From the NCBI GenBank assembly GCA_900770925.1, contig CAAGLY010000015.1:1-42772 (forward strand): a stretch of 42,772 nucleotides of DNA. The letters run 5' to 3'. Positions 29,656 through 39,280 of this stretch are shown here, piece after piece; positions within the stretch are counted from its first letter, which is position 1; each line of letters starts with the position of its first letter. Made by a program: the position numbers and the translations under genes. The notes beneath the pieces are model-generated. The model was not told the origin of the DNA. It made no database searches and saw only the letters and a program-made list of their open reading frames with translations. The DNA comes from Bacilli bacterium (lineage in GTDB: Bacteria > Bacillota_I > Bacilli_A > RFN20 > CAG-288).

Positions 29656-32600
29656 ATGGAACAATTCGATCTGAGTAAGTACAAGAAGACGGCTAACGGC
29701 CGTATTGACCTCTCCAAAACCTTCTCTGCCGTTCCTCTTCCGAACCTTTGCGATGTCCAATTGGAATCTTTCCGCTGGTTTAAAGATACTGGCGTCAATG
29801 AAGTTTTCCAGGATGTCTTCCCGATTTACTCGAATAAAGACTCTCATGGTCATGAGACAGACACGGAAGATGTTGCCGAACTGAGTTTCGTCAGCTCTGA
29901 GTGGTCCGCTCCTGAACATGATTATTTTGAGTGCAAGGTTTCTGCCTTAACCTATTCGGCAGCCTTACACACGACGCTCCGCCTGAAGCATCCTAACGGA
30001 ACGATTCAGGAAGAGAAGATCTTCATGGGCAAGTTCCCGTGGATGACTCCCTCCGGAACCTTTATCGTCAACGGCTCCGAAAAATGCGTCGCTAGCCAGC
30101 TTATCCGTTCTCCGGGCGCTTATGTTTCCCGTGAACGTGATGAAGTCAGGCCGAAGAAGAACGAGAACGATATCAAGAAGGAATATTCCGAGGTCTTCGG
30201 ATCCGATATTATCCCTGCCCGTGGTATCTGGCTCGAATTCTTAACGGATAACCGTGATTTGGTTTCTGTCCGCATCGACAAGAAGAAAAAGGTTCCTGCC
30301 CTCGTTTTCCTCCGGGCTCTCGGCCTTGTTTCCGATTCCGAACAGTTAGTCGATGACTCTCTGCCGGTCGGACGTGATGGTCAGGCCTCTACTCCGGCAA
30401 CCGGTGTAGTCGGTCTTTTCGGTCACAACGAAAGGCTCGATAAGGCTATCCTTAAGCATCCGGTCAGGCTCAGCAAGTCTTCCCGTGAGCGGGAAAAGAA
30501 GGCTGTTGTCTCTATCTTCCATAAACTTCGTCCGGGTGAACCCTGCACGGATGAATCCGCAGCTTTAACCTTAAAGCAGCGCTTCTTTGATAATGAACGT
30601 TATGACTTAGGACGTGCTGGCCGTTTCAAAATTCAGGAAAAGCTCGGTGTCTATAATCGTCTCCCTGGACAGAGGCTTGCTGAAGATTTAATCAGCAAGG
30701 AAGGCGAGATTATCTTTGAAGAAGGACATGTCCTTACTGTCGAAGAAGTCTTAGACCTGAAGAAACAGCATTTCTTCGAAGGAAATGATCAGTATACGGT
30801 TACGATTTCCTGCAATCAGGATCTCGATACCCACAATCATGTCACTAGGGTCAAGGTCTATACTCCTAACACGAATAAAGAGAAAGTCACCAATATCATC
30901 GGTACTGATTTAACGATTGAACTCCGTTATATCACCATTCCGGATATTGTTGCTTCCTTATCCTATAGGTTAACCTTAACCGAAGGCATCGGCGAAGTCG
31001 ATGATACCGATCATCTTGCCAATAAGCGTGTCCGTTGTGTCGGCGAGCTTATCCAGGAAAAGTTCCGTGCCGGTCTTGCTAAGAGGAAACGGACCATCCA
31101 TGATCGCAGGTCCACGAACGATCTCAACACCGTTTCTATTTCTTCTTTAATCAACGTCAAGGCTTTAACCAGTGCTGTCAACCAGTTCTTCAACTCTGAC
31201 GCACTCAGCCAGTTCATGGATCAGACTAACCCGCTTGCTGAATTGACGAACAAGCGCCGTCTCTCTGCCTTAGGACGTGGCGGTCTTACCCGTGACCGTG
31301 CTTCTAGTGCTGTCCGTGATGTTCACCCGACTCACTACGGCCGTATCTGCCCGATTGAAACTCCTGAAGGCCAGAACATCGGCTTAATCTCCAACCTAGC
31401 CTGCTACGCCAAAATCGATGAACACGGCTTCCTTCAGACTCCGTACCGTATAGTCAAGGATGGTATTGTCGATAACAACCCTGACCATGTCTTATGGTTA
31501 ACGGCTAGCGAAGAGAGCTATCACATCATCGCTCAGGCAAACGTCCGTGTCGATGAAAAGACCAACAAAATCTTAGACGATGTTGTCTCTGCCCGTAAGA
31601 ACGGCGAATACATCCTCTGCAAATCGACCGAATGCGACTTAATCGATGCTTCTCCTAAGCAGATCGTCTCTATCGCCGCTGCCTGTATTCCGTTCCTTGA
31701 GAACGATGATGGTAAGCGTGCGTTAATGGGTTCCAACAGGCAACGTCAGGCTCTTCCGCTTCTCCATCCGGAAGCTCCGTTTGTCGGAACCGGTAGGGAA
31801 GACAAGATTGCCCATGATTCCGGCGAAGCCCTGCTTTGCTTACATGATGGCGTCGTTGTCTTTGCCGATGGCACCAAGATTGTTGTCCATCAGGATCCGT
31901 ATCAGGAAGTCGATGAATATTCGATTCCTGTCTCTGTTAACGGACAGCCGGTCAGGAAGCCGGAATCCGATATCACCTATCACCTCCACAAATTCGTCCG
32001 TTCCAACAAACGTACCTGCATCAATCAGACTCCAATCGTCAAAGTCGGCGATCATGTCAAAGCCGGTCAGATCATTGCTGATGGTTCCTCTATGGATCAT
32101 GGCGAATTAGCCTTAGGACAGAACGTCCTTATCGCTTTTACGACCTGGCATGGTTATAACTACGAGGATGCTGTCGCCATTTCTAAGCGCTGTGTCTCCG
32201 ACGATCTCTTCACCAACTTAATTATCGAAGAATACACGGTTGAACGCCGTAAGACCAAAGTCGGTCAGGAAGAATTCACCCGTGATGTTCCTAACCTTGC
32301 CGATGAGAAGAAAGCCTACCTCGATGAGCATGGCTTTGTCCTTCCGGGAACTGAAGTTTCCGAAGGCGATATCCTTGTCGGAAAGACTACTCCTAAGGGC
32401 GAAGATGACAACGTTAATTCCAACGATGCTTTACTCCGTTCCATCTTCTCTTCTAAGAGTGAAGATGATAAAGATACCTCGCTCAAGGTCCCGCATGGCG
32501 GTGAAGGTATTGTCTTAGATGTCAAGACTTTCAGCCGCGAAAAGGGCGATGAGCTTCCGCCGGATGTCTTAGAGTCTGCAACGGTCTATATCGTTCAGAA

Positions 32601-33525
32601 ACGTAAGATTCAGGTCGGTGATAAGAGGTCCGGCCGTCACGGAAACAAGGGTGTTATCTCCCGTGTTCTCCCAGTCGAAGATAGGCCTTATCTGCCCGAT
32701 GGAACTCCGGTCGATATCAGGTTATCCCCGATGGGTGTTCCTTCCCGTAGGAACATCGGTCAGGTTCTTGAAGTCCAGCTTGGCTACGCCTGCAAGAAGC
32801 TCGGTGTTAAGGTTTCTACTCCGGTCTTCGATGGTGCATCCAATGAAGAAATCGCCGACTTTATGGCTAAGGCCGGTATTGATAGCGATGGCAAGACTAT
32901 CCTCTACGATGGACAGACCGGCGAACCGTTCGATTCCCGTATTGCCGTCGGTGTCAGGTACAGGATTAAGCTCGACCACATGGTTGAAGATAAGATCCAT
33001 GCCCGTGCAATCGGACCTTATTCCTTAGTCACCCAGCAGCCGTTATCTGGTAAAGCCCAGAAAGGCGGTCAGCGTTTCGGTGAAATGGAAGTCTGGGCCC
33101 TTGAGGCCTATGGTGCTGCCTATACCTTACAGGAAATGCTCACCATCAAGTCTGATGATAGGGTCGGCCGTAACCAGACCTATGAAGCTATCCTCAAGGA
33201 TGAACCGATTCCGCATCCGAACAGGCCGGAATCGACCCGTGTTCTCTTCAAGGAACTCCAGGGTCTTGCCATCAATGTCTCCCTTTATGATGACACCAAC
33301 AAGGAAATCAACCTCAACACGATTGCCGAAGAGGCCGAGAAGACTTCCCGTAGGATCCATCACCAGATCAGGATCATGGATACCAAGAAGGACCAGGAGT
33401 CCGAGAGGGAAGATGCCCGTAACGGCTTTGCCAAGGATATCGATATCCCGGCAAATGAACCGCTTGAGGACAACCAGCATGCCGAGAGCGAGAACGCTCC
33501 GGATGATGGAGACGAAAATAACTAA
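29656..33525 (+). CDS. rpoB: DNA-directed RNA polymerase subunit beta
   Basis: Catalytic core subunit. The start at 29656 (MEQFDLSKYKK) follows GAGG by seven bases; an ATG 30 bases earlier has no ribosome site. The rifampicin region LSQFMDQTNPLAELTNKRRLSALG is at about 517-540 and looks sensitive-type. Other landmarks: RDVHPTHYGRICPIETPEG, HGYNYEDAVAIS, GRHGNKGVISRVLP, KGGQRFGEMEVWALEAYGAAYTLQEML. AGG at 695, 714, 991, 1010 and 1032 gives GSNMQRQA, VGTGME, KMSGRHGNKG, EDMPYLPDG and PSRMNIGQ, all family consensus, with neighbouring Arg as CGT. Length 1289 with a charged C-terminal tail. rpoC follows after 14 bases. Confidence 0.98.
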   Translation: MEQFDLSKYKKTANGRIDLSKTFSAVPLPNLCDVQLESFRWFKDTGVNEVFQDVFPIYSNKDSHGHETDTEDVAELSFVSSEWSAPEHDYFECKVSALTYSAALHTTLRLKHPNGTIQEEKIFMGKFPWMTPSGTFIVNGSEKCVASQLIRSPGAYVSRERDEVRPKKNENDIKKEYSEVFGSDIIPARGIWLEFLTDNRDLVSVRIDKKKKVPALVFLRALGLVSDSEQLVDDSLPVGRDGQASTPATGVVGLFGHNERLDKAILKHPVRLSKSSREREKKAVVSIFHKLRPGEPCTDESAALTLKQRFFDNERYDLGRAGRFKIQEKLGVYNRLPGQRLAEDLISKEGEIIFEEGHVLTVEEVLDLKKQHFFEGNDQYTVTISCNQDLDTHNHVTRVKVYTPNTNKEKVTNIIGTDLTIELRYITIPDIVASLSYRLTLTEGIGEVDDTDHLANKRVRCVGELIQEKFRAGLAKRKRTIHDRRSTNDLNTVSISSLINVKALTSAVNQFFNSDALSQFMDQTNPLAELTNKRRLSALGRGGLTRDRASSAVRDVHPTHYGRICPIETPEGQNIGLISNLACYAKIDEHGFLQTPYRIVKDGIVDNNPDHVLWLTASEESYHIIAQANVRVDEKTNKILDDVVSARKNGEYILCKSTECDLIDASPKQIVSIAAACIPFLENDDGKRALMGSNRQRQALPLLHPEAPFVGTGREDKIAHDSGEALLCLHDGVVVFADGTKIVVHQDPYQEVDEYSIPVSVNGQPVRKPESDITYHLHKFVRSNKRTCINQTPIVKVGDHVKAGQIIADGSSMDHGELALGQNVLIAFTTWHGYNYEDAVAISKRCVSDDLFTNLIIEEYTVERRKTKVGQEEFTRDVPNLADEKKAYLDEHGFVLPGTEVSEGDILVGKTTPKGEDDNVNSNDALLRSIFSSKSEDDKDTSLKVPHGGEGIVLDVKTFSREKGDELPPDVLESATVYIVQKRKIQVGDKRSGRHGNKGVISRVLPVEDRPYLPDGTPVDIRLSPMGVPSRRNIGQVLEVQLGYACKKLGVKVSTPVFDGASNEEIADFMAKAGIDSDGKTILYDGQTGEPFDSRIAVGVRYRIKLDHMVEDKIHARAIGPYSLVTQQPLSGKAQKGGQRFGEMEVWALEAYGAAYTLQEMLTIKSDDRVGRNQTYEAILKDEPIPHPNRPESTRVLFKELQGLAINVSLYDDTNKEINLNTIAEEAEKTSRRIHHQIRIMDTKKDQESEREDARNGFAKDIDIPANEPLEDNQHAESENAPDDGDENN

Positions 33526-33539
33526 GGGGGTACCGAATC

Positions 33540-36500
33540 ATGTTTGAACTGAACAAACTTCATTCGATCAAGATCGGACTCGCCAGTCCGGAGCAGATTA
33601 AGGGCTGGTCGGGAATCCAGAAGCCCGGAGACGATAAGAGCAAGTACGAAGTCACCAAATACGAAACCATCAACTACCGCTCGCTCAAACCGGAACCGCA
33701 GGGCCTCTTTGCCGAAGAAATCTTCGGTCCGGTCAAGGATTATCAGTGCCGCTGCGGAAAATACAAGAAAGCCTCCTGCGCCGGCAAAATCTGTGAAAAA
33801 TGCGGTGTTGAAGTCACCGTTAAAGCTGTCCGCCGTGAACGGATGGGCTACATCAGCCTAGCCGTTCCCTGCGCACACAGCTGGTATGTCAAAGGCAGTC
33901 CGTCTAAGATGGGCCTTGTCCTTGGCATTCCGCCTAAGCAGCTCGAAGAGGTCATCTACTTCGTTTCCCGTATTGTCATCAATCCTGGTATTTCCAAGAT
34001 TCTGACTCCTCGCAGGGTTCTCGATGAGACTACTGCCCGTAAGCTCTTCCCGGATGTCATCCGTGAGGAAATCATCGGTGCCGGTTTAGTCAAAGACGGT
34101 GACCCCGCCTTTGTCACCGCCAACCAGTTCATCCACATCAGGAATGATGTCCGTCAGCCGTTCGATTTCATCTCGGTTGCCCGCTTCATTACCCGTTATC
34201 TCAACTGCGAATTCGGCAATGGTGCCGAAGCCGTTCAGAAGCTTCTTCAGATGGTTGATCTCGAGAAGGAAATCTCCGAGGTCGAAGAAGAGCTCCGTGC
34301 CTCTACTGGCGAGAAGAACCAGAAGCGTATCAAGGCTATCAAGCGTCTTGATGTCTTAGAGTCCTTCAAGAAGTCCGGACTGAAGCCGGAATGGATGATC
34401 CTTACTGTCCTGCCGGTCATTCCGCCGGATCTCCGTCCGATGACTAGGCTCGATGGCGGACGCTTCGCTCTTTCTGACAGGAACGATCTCTATCGCTCGG
34501 TCATCATCAAGAACAACCGTCTTAAAGACCAGATTAAGCAGCATGCTCCGACTGTCAGGCTCAGGAACGAGAAACGTAGGTTACAGGATGCCGTCGATGC
34601 CTTAATCGATAACGAACACCGTTCTAAACCGCAGACGAATATCAACGGCAATGTCCTCCAGTCCTTAAGCACAAAGCTCAAAGGCAAACAGGGACGCTTC
34701 CGTCAGAACTTACTCGGTAAACGTGTCGACTATTCCGGACGTTCCGTCATTGCTGTCGGACCGACTCTTAATATGGACGAATGCGGTCTTCCGCGCGAAA
34801 GGGCTGTCCAGCTCTTCCGTCCGTTCATTGCCAACTATTTAAGGACCAAGTGCAAGAACCCGGTCTCTTCTCAGCGTCAGGCCGATGATCTGATCACGAA
34901 GCGTGATCCGCGTGTCTATGATGCAATCGAAGAGGTCTGCAAAGACCATCCGGTTCTCTTAAACCGTGCACCGACCCTTCACCGTCTTGGTATCCAGGCC
35001 TTCAAGCCGATTCTGATCCAAGGCAAGGCTATCCGTCTACATCCGCTTGTCTGCCCTGGATTCAACGCCGACTTCGATGGCGACCAGATGGCAGTCCATG
35101 TTCCGCTTTCCCGTCAGGCTCAGGCCGAAGCCATGGTCTTAAGGTTAGCTAGCCGGAACATTCTTAAGCCGAGCGATGGTCAGCCTATCTGCGTCCCGTC
35201 TCAGGATAGGATCTACGGAAACTACTACCTTACTCTCGAGGATGATATCCCTAGGGATGAAAGGTACTATAAGTACTATAGGAAACGCGGACAGCAGGAT
35301 GTTGCGGAAAAGTACCGCTCCTATGAACAGTACGAAGGTAAGGTCTTCTCTGATCCGGATACCGCAATTCTTGCCTATCAGAATCATAAGATTAACCTCC
35401 ATACCCGTATCTATGTTCCTGGCCGCAGCTTAAAGAAGGAGAACTTCTCTGAGCGCCAGAATAATTCCTACTTACTGACCACGGTCGGTAAGCTCATCTT
35501 CAACTCTATCTTCCCGGATGAATTCCCGTTCATCAACTTCCCGTTCAAGAACAGTGAAACTGCAGATAAGGACTATTCTGCCAACTTCGAATCTACTCCG
35601 GAAAGTTTCTTTGTTACGGTCAAGGAAGCCTATGACTATGTCATCAAGAACGGCGCCTTCAAGGCCGATGATGATTTCGACCCGCTGAAGGAATACTGCC
35701 ACTTACAGCCGCTCCGTTCTCCGATTGATAAAGGCCGTATTAAGAAGAGGATTGCTAAGATCTTCCATCACTATCACGAAGATGCTCTCCGTACTGCCCA
35801 CATCATGGACTTATTCAAGAACCAGGGCTTTGATTACTGCACCAAGTCCGGTCTTACCGTCTCTCTTGACGATATGGTTCCGCTTAAAGGACGTGAAGAT
35901 CTCTATAAGCAGACTCAGGCTAAGGTCGATGAACTCGATGAAGCCTATGACCAGGGCTTCTTAACGGATACCGAACGTCATCAGGCTGTTGTCGATACCT
36001 GGAACTTCTTAACCACCAAGAAGGGACCGATGAGGAAACTTCTGAAGGATCGTAGGGCCCAGTCTCCGCGTAACCCGAGGTTCAGGATGATGGAGTCCGG
36101 TGCCCGTGGTTCCACGAACAACTACAGGCAGCTGATCGGTAGGAAAGGTCTTCCGCAGAAGGCTAACGGCGATGCCATCGAGGTTCCGATTACCTCCTGT
36201 TTCTCCGAAGGCTTCTCTGTCTCCGAATACTTCTCCTCTACTCATGGTACCCGTAAGAACGGATCCGATACAGCCTTAAAGACTGCCGACTCCGGTTATC
36301 TTACCCGTCGTCTTGTCGATGTCGCCCACTCGGTTGTCATCCGTGAGGAAGACTGCCACTGCGACCACGGAAGGATTGTCGAAGAGATTAAGTCGGAAGA
36401 CGGAACTCTTATCGCCTCCTTCTATGATCGTCTTGTCGGACGTTTCCCGAGGCATGATGTCATCAATCCGGAAACGGGTGAACTCATCGCTTCTAAGGAC

Positions 36501-37553
36501 GAGTGCATGGATGAGGAAACGGCAAAGAAGATTGTCAATGCCGGATTCAAATCCCTTGAAATCCGTTCTGTCCTTACCTGCGAAGCCAAGGAAGGCATCT
36601 GTGTCAAGTGCTACGGACGCAACCTTGCAACTGGTAAGCTTGCTACCATCGGTGATACCGTCGGTATCATGGCTGCTCAGTCTATCGGTGAACCGGGTAC
36701 TCAGCTGACCTTAAAGAACTTCCATAACGGCGGTATCGCCGGTCAGCAGGATATTACGACCGGTCTTCCGCGAGTTCAGGACTTACTCGAAGCCCGCCAT
36801 CCTAAGACCAAGGACTTAGCTCTCATCACCAATATCGCCGGTGTTGTTACCAAAGTCGAAGCGGTCGGTTCCCGTTCCCAGTTCACGGTCAAGAATGATC
36901 TTGAAGAGCAGACCTATCTCTCCTATCCGGGTGCAACGAAGATTGTTGCCGAAGGAGATAAGGTTGTTGCCGGTCAGCCTCTGACTAAAGGCTACATCGA
37001 CACCAAGGACCTCCTTGCCTGCGCTGATCTTGCCACTGTCCGGAAATACATCATTTCAGAAGTCAAGAAAGTCTACAAGAAAGACGGTGGTTCCGATATC
37101 TCCGATAAGCATCTTGAGATTATCGTCCGTCAGAGGACAAATCGTCTCTCCATCATCAATCCTGGCGACTGCAAGGGACTTCTCCCTGGACAGAAAGTCA
37201 CTGATGTCGACTTCACCAATGCTAACGAAGCTGTTCTTGCCCATGCCGGCAACCCGGCTGTCGGACATCCGATCATCCTTGGTATCACCAAGGCTGCTCT
37301 CGAAGCCGAATCCTTCCTCTCTGCCGCATCCTTCCAGCAGACTACTGCCGTCTTAACCGATGCTGCCATCAAAGGCAAGGTCGATTATCTCCGCGGCCTG
37401 AAGGAGAATGTCATGATTGGTAAGCTCATCCCTGCCGGAACCGGAATCACTCCGCTCATCCCGGTCGATGAGGATGGCAACGATATTCCGGAGGAAGCTC
37501 CGCATATCGACGACGAAGAATCCTATCCGCTGAATCAGGATCATAAGGAGTAA
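33540..37553 (+). CDS. rpoC: DNA-directed RNA polymerase subunit beta-prime
   Basis: Catalytic core subunit. The N-terminal zinc ribbon is CRCGKYKKASCAGKICEKCGVEV (about 68-92, four Cys). The bridge and active site include RFRQNLLGKRVDYSGRSVI and NADFDGDQMAVHVPLS with metal-binding D511, D513 and D515. The second zinc site ends CEAKEGICVKCYG (about 1015). AGG at 535 and 557 gives VLMLASRNIL and PSQDMIYGNYYLT, matching homologues; ATG is also used (DQMAVH). Length 1337 is slightly longer than in Bacillus. It ends TAA 44 bases before the tRNA gene, with a weak GGGAAG/CTTCCC hairpin between. Confidence 0.98.
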   Translation: MFELNKLHSIKIGLASPEQIKGWSGIQKPGDDKSKYEVTKYETINYRSLKPEPQGLFAEEIFGPVKDYQCRCGKYKKASCAGKICEKCGVEVTVKAVRRERMGYISLAVPCAHSWYVKGSPSKMGLVLGIPPKQLEEVIYFVSRIVINPGISKILTPRRVLDETTARKLFPDVIREEIIGAGLVKDGDPAFVTANQFIHIRNDVRQPFDFISVARFITRYLNCEFGNGAEAVQKLLQMVDLEKEISEVEEELRASTGEKNQKRIKAIKRLDVLESFKKSGLKPEWMILTVLPVIPPDLRPMTRLDGGRFALSDRNDLYRSVIIKNNRLKDQIKQHAPTVRLRNEKRRLQDAVDALIDNEHRSKPQTNINGNVLQSLSTKLKGKQGRFRQNLLGKRVDYSGRSVIAVGPTLNMDECGLPRERAVQLFRPFIANYLRTKCKNPVSSQRQADDLITKRDPRVYDAIEEVCKDHPVLLNRAPTLHRLGIQAFKPILIQGKAIRLHPLVCPGFNADFDGDQMAVHVPLSRQAQAEAMVLRLASRNILKPSDGQPICVPSQDRIYGNYYLTLEDDIPRDERYYKYYRKRGQQDVAEKYRSYEQYEGKVFSDPDTAILAYQNHKINLHTRIYVPGRSLKKENFSERQNNSYLLTTVGKLIFNSIFPDEFPFINFPFKNSETADKDYSANFESTPESFFVTVKEAYDYVIKNGAFKADDDFDPLKEYCHLQPLRSPIDKGRIKKRIAKIFHHYHEDALRTAHIMDLFKNQGFDYCTKSGLTVSLDDMVPLKGREDLYKQTQAKVDELDEAYDQGFLTDTERHQAVVDTWNFLTTKKGPMRKLLKDRRAQSPRNPRFRMMESGARGSTNNYRQLIGRKGLPQKANGDAIEVPITSCFSEGFSVSEYFSSTHGTRKNGSDTALKTADSGYLTRRLVDVAHSVVIREEDCHCDHGRIVEEIKSEDGTLIASFYDRLVGRFPRHDVINPETGELIASKDECMDEETAKKIVNAGFKSLEIRSVLTCEAKEGICVKCYGRNLATGKLATIGDTVGIMAAQSIGEPGTQLTLKNFHNGGIAGQQDITTGLPRVQDLLEARHPKTKDLALITNIAGVVTKVEAVGSRSQFTVKNDLEEQTYLSYPGATKIVAEGDKVVAGQPLTKGYIDTKDLLACADLATVRKYIISEVKKVYKKDGGSDISDKHLEIIVRQRTNRLSIINPGDCKGLLPGQKVTDVDFTNANEAVLAHAGNPAVGHPIILGITKAALEAESFLSAASFQQTTAVLTDAAIKGKVDYLRGLKENVMIGKLIPAGTGITPLIPVDEDGNDIPEEAPHIDDEESYPLNQDHKE

Positions 37554-37597
37554 TCCTTCCTGATTTTATGGGAAGACCATATGGCCTTCCCTATATT

Positions 37598-37671
37598 GCG
37601 GCCATTGTTTAGTGGCAGAACCTCACCTTCCCAAGGTGAAGACGCGGGTTCGATTCCCGTTGGCCGCTCCA
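37598..37671 (+). tRNA. tRNA-Gly (anticodon CCC)
   Basis: The acceptor stem GCGGCCA/TGGCCGC is fully paired, with encoded CCA at 37669-37671. The anticodon stem TCACC/GGTGA closes the loop TTCCCAA, giving anticodon CCC for codon GGG. The T arm CGGGTTCGATTCCCG is standard. 74 bases including CCA. Confidence 0.95.
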
Positions 37672-37676
37672 ATTTG

Positions 37677-37716
37677 AAAGCCATTTGATTCTTGGAGGAG
37701 TCAGATGGCTTTTTGA
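37677..37716 (+). terminator. Terminator after tRNA-Gly
   Basis: AAAGCCATTTGA (37677-37688) pairs with TCAGATGGCTTT (37701-37712), 12 bp with one G-T pair and a 12-base loop, followed by TTGATTTC. It probably ends the rpoBC-tRNA transcript. Confidence 0.8.
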
Positions 37717-37966
37717 TTTCTAACAAAAAAACAAAATTGAGGAAGTTTCGTGTTTTGAAGCTCCGATTTGAGTAGGTGACCCGAATTCGTTTTGGATTAT
37801 ATACATTCTATGTAGAATGTTATCGAATGGATTTCTTCAGACTTTTGTGGATGCATTGTTTTATCATTGACATGTGGTGAGTTTTTAGGGGTTTTGCTTG
37901 TCATCTGTGCAAAACATATTAATTATTGCTAATCTTTTATGATGATCAACGAGACTACTAGTAATA
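37717..37966. other. AT-rich intergenic DNA with a palindrome
   Basis: No gene is seen. ACATTCTA-TG-TAGAATGT (37803-37820) is a perfect 8-bp inverted repeat that could be an operator for the lipoprotein gene promoter about 150 bases downstream. Composition shifts sharply to AT-rich here. Confidence 0.45.
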
Positions 37967-37994
37967 TTGACAACATGTTTTAATGGACTATAAT
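37967..37994 (+). promoter_or_regulatory. Promoter of the first lipoprotein gene, leaderless layout
   Basis: TTGACA (37967-37972) and TATAAT (37989-37994) are 16 bases apart, both perfect consensus. Six bases (AGGGGT) then separate the -10 from the ATG at 38001, so the transcript probably starts at or beside the start codon. Confidence 0.8.
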
Positions 37995-38000
37995 AGGGGT

Positions 38001-38459
38001 ATGAAAAAGCAATTGTATTTTTGTTTAATTTCCTCTTTGGCGCTTTGCTCTTGTGGCACGGATATGCGTCGTTGGGATAAGTTGATTCTTCCTTTCCAAG
38101 CCCATGATGTTTTACGTGTCAATATTGATGAAGTTAATACGGAATACAGCTTTGAAAGTGGTCATTATCAATATTTTTCCAATAACCCGGAATTTATAAA
38201 AACGGTATATCAAGCTGTAGTTACGACCCCTGTTATTTCTAAAAAAACTTTTAAGAACTATAAATGCGAAAAGCTTCTTTCCATTTATTTTGAATTGGCT
38301 GATGGAATTTATGATAGGAAATGTCTTGCTAGTTGGGGTAGTTATATTTTTTATAATGATAAAGTTTATTTTAATAGTGTGAACTTTGCAAGTAATCTCT
38401 TTGGCGATATAAATTGTGAACGATTAAAAGGAAAATTTGAAAAGATAACCATAGCGTGA
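38001..38459 (+). CDS. Small lipoprotein, unknown function
   Basis: 152 residues, not recognised. The signal peptide MKKQLYFCLISSLALCSC ends in a lipobox L-C-S-C with C18 as the lipidated residue. The mature part is rich in Tyr, Phe and Asn (HYQYFSNNPEFIK, YFELADGIYDRKC, YIFYNDKVYFNSVNF). The ATG at 38001 is chosen because an in-frame ATG 18 bases earlier lies before the -10. It is AT-rich and uses one internal ATG and one AGG, unlike the AGG-heavy genes around. A similar lipoprotein lies downstream, so they may be distant paralogues. Confidence 0.8.
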   Translation: MKKQLYFCLISSLALCSCGTDMRRWDKLILPFQAHDVLRVNIDEVNTEYSFESGHYQYFSNNPEFIKTVYQAVVTTPVISKKTFKNYKCEKLLSIYFELADGIYDRKCLASWGSYIFYNDKVYFNSVNFASNLFGDINCERLKGKFEKITIA

Positions 38460-38475
38460 TTTAGGAGGAAATGGT

Positions 38476-38574
38476 ATGTTTCATTTTATTGCTAGTTTAA
38501 TTTTCACGATCTCTTTATTTCTTGGCAGCTCTAGGAAGATTAATAATAAAGAGGGGCATGTGAAGAACTACTGA
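38476..38574 (+). CDS. 32-residue hydrophobic peptide between two lipoprotein genes
   Basis: A full AGGAGG (38463-38468) stands seven bases before an ATG that opens MFHFIASLIFTISLFLGSS, one membrane-spanning hydrophobic stretch, followed by a short polar tail rich in Asn and Lys. The stop TGA is six bases before the next ATG, which has no ribosome site of its own. It may be a small membrane peptide or a translational leader for the downstream lipoprotein. No family is recognised. Confidence 0.5.
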   Translation: MFHFIASLIFTISLFLGSSRKINNKEGHVKNY

Positions 38575-38580
38575 TATAAA

Positions 38581-39048
38581 ATGAAATTTAAATGTATTAA
38601 GTCTTTATTTCTATTTGTTCCACTGCTTGTTTCTTGCCATGATTATAAAAAAACATGGGTCCATAATGAGCTCCTTTTTGATTCTAGTAAAGTCAAAACG
38701 ATGCTTATCGACTATCAAGACCGTAAAACTTATTTGTGGATGAAATGCCGGACTGAGGACCCTGCACTGATTAACAATAGGATTCTTTATTATAAAAGTT
38801 TTCTCCACAAGCCACAGGAACTAACACCGAATGTCCGCCAGTATTGGAAGAAAACTTCGGTCTATTTTCAGACGGATAAATTTACCTTCGATTTTAAAGT
38901 TTACTTTATGGATTCCAATACTTCCTATTTTCTTTATAACAATCTTTTCTATTTAACCAAAGATAACCTAGAAAAATTTTTTGAGGACTACTGGGAAGAC
39001 AACTCAAAACCGGATACCAAATGGTCGGTTTCTAAGACAAGAATATAA
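38581..39048 (+). CDS. Second small lipoprotein, unknown function
   Basis: 155 residues, not recognised. The signal peptide MKFKCIKSLFLFVPLLVSC has lipobox L-V-S-C with C19. The mature chain resembles the first lipoprotein in size and in aromatic strands (VYFQTDKFTFDFKVYFMDS, YFLYNNLFYLTKDNL) and in the placement of a YF-rich pair near the C-terminus. Internal Met is ATG three times and AGG once, which differs from neighbouring genes. The start lacks a ribosome site and probably depends on the short ORF just upstream. Confidence 0.75.
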   Translation: MKFKCIKSLFLFVPLLVSCHDYKKTWVHNELLFDSSKVKTMLIDYQDRKTYLWMKCRTEDPALINNRILYYKSFLHKPQELTPNVRQYWKKTSVYFQTDKFTFDFKVYFMDSNTSYFLYNNLFYLTKDNLEKFFEDYWEDNSKPDTKWSVSKTRI

Positions 39049-39280
39049 TTCCTTCTTTGTTTTTTTATGATAAGCATATCTTAAACTAAGAACTCATTTT
39101 TCCTATGTCAAAGCAGAGCCAGATAAGGACTAGCGAAAGATGGGATTGCAAGAGTTTTTCCTTGTTTATCATTTTGGTTACGGATATGACCTCTAGCTAT
39201 TTCTAATCAGGATGCTCTTTGGTACCATATCAATATCCAGGCTGAAAAGCCAGCAATAATAAACGCAAAGAGGTAGCAAA

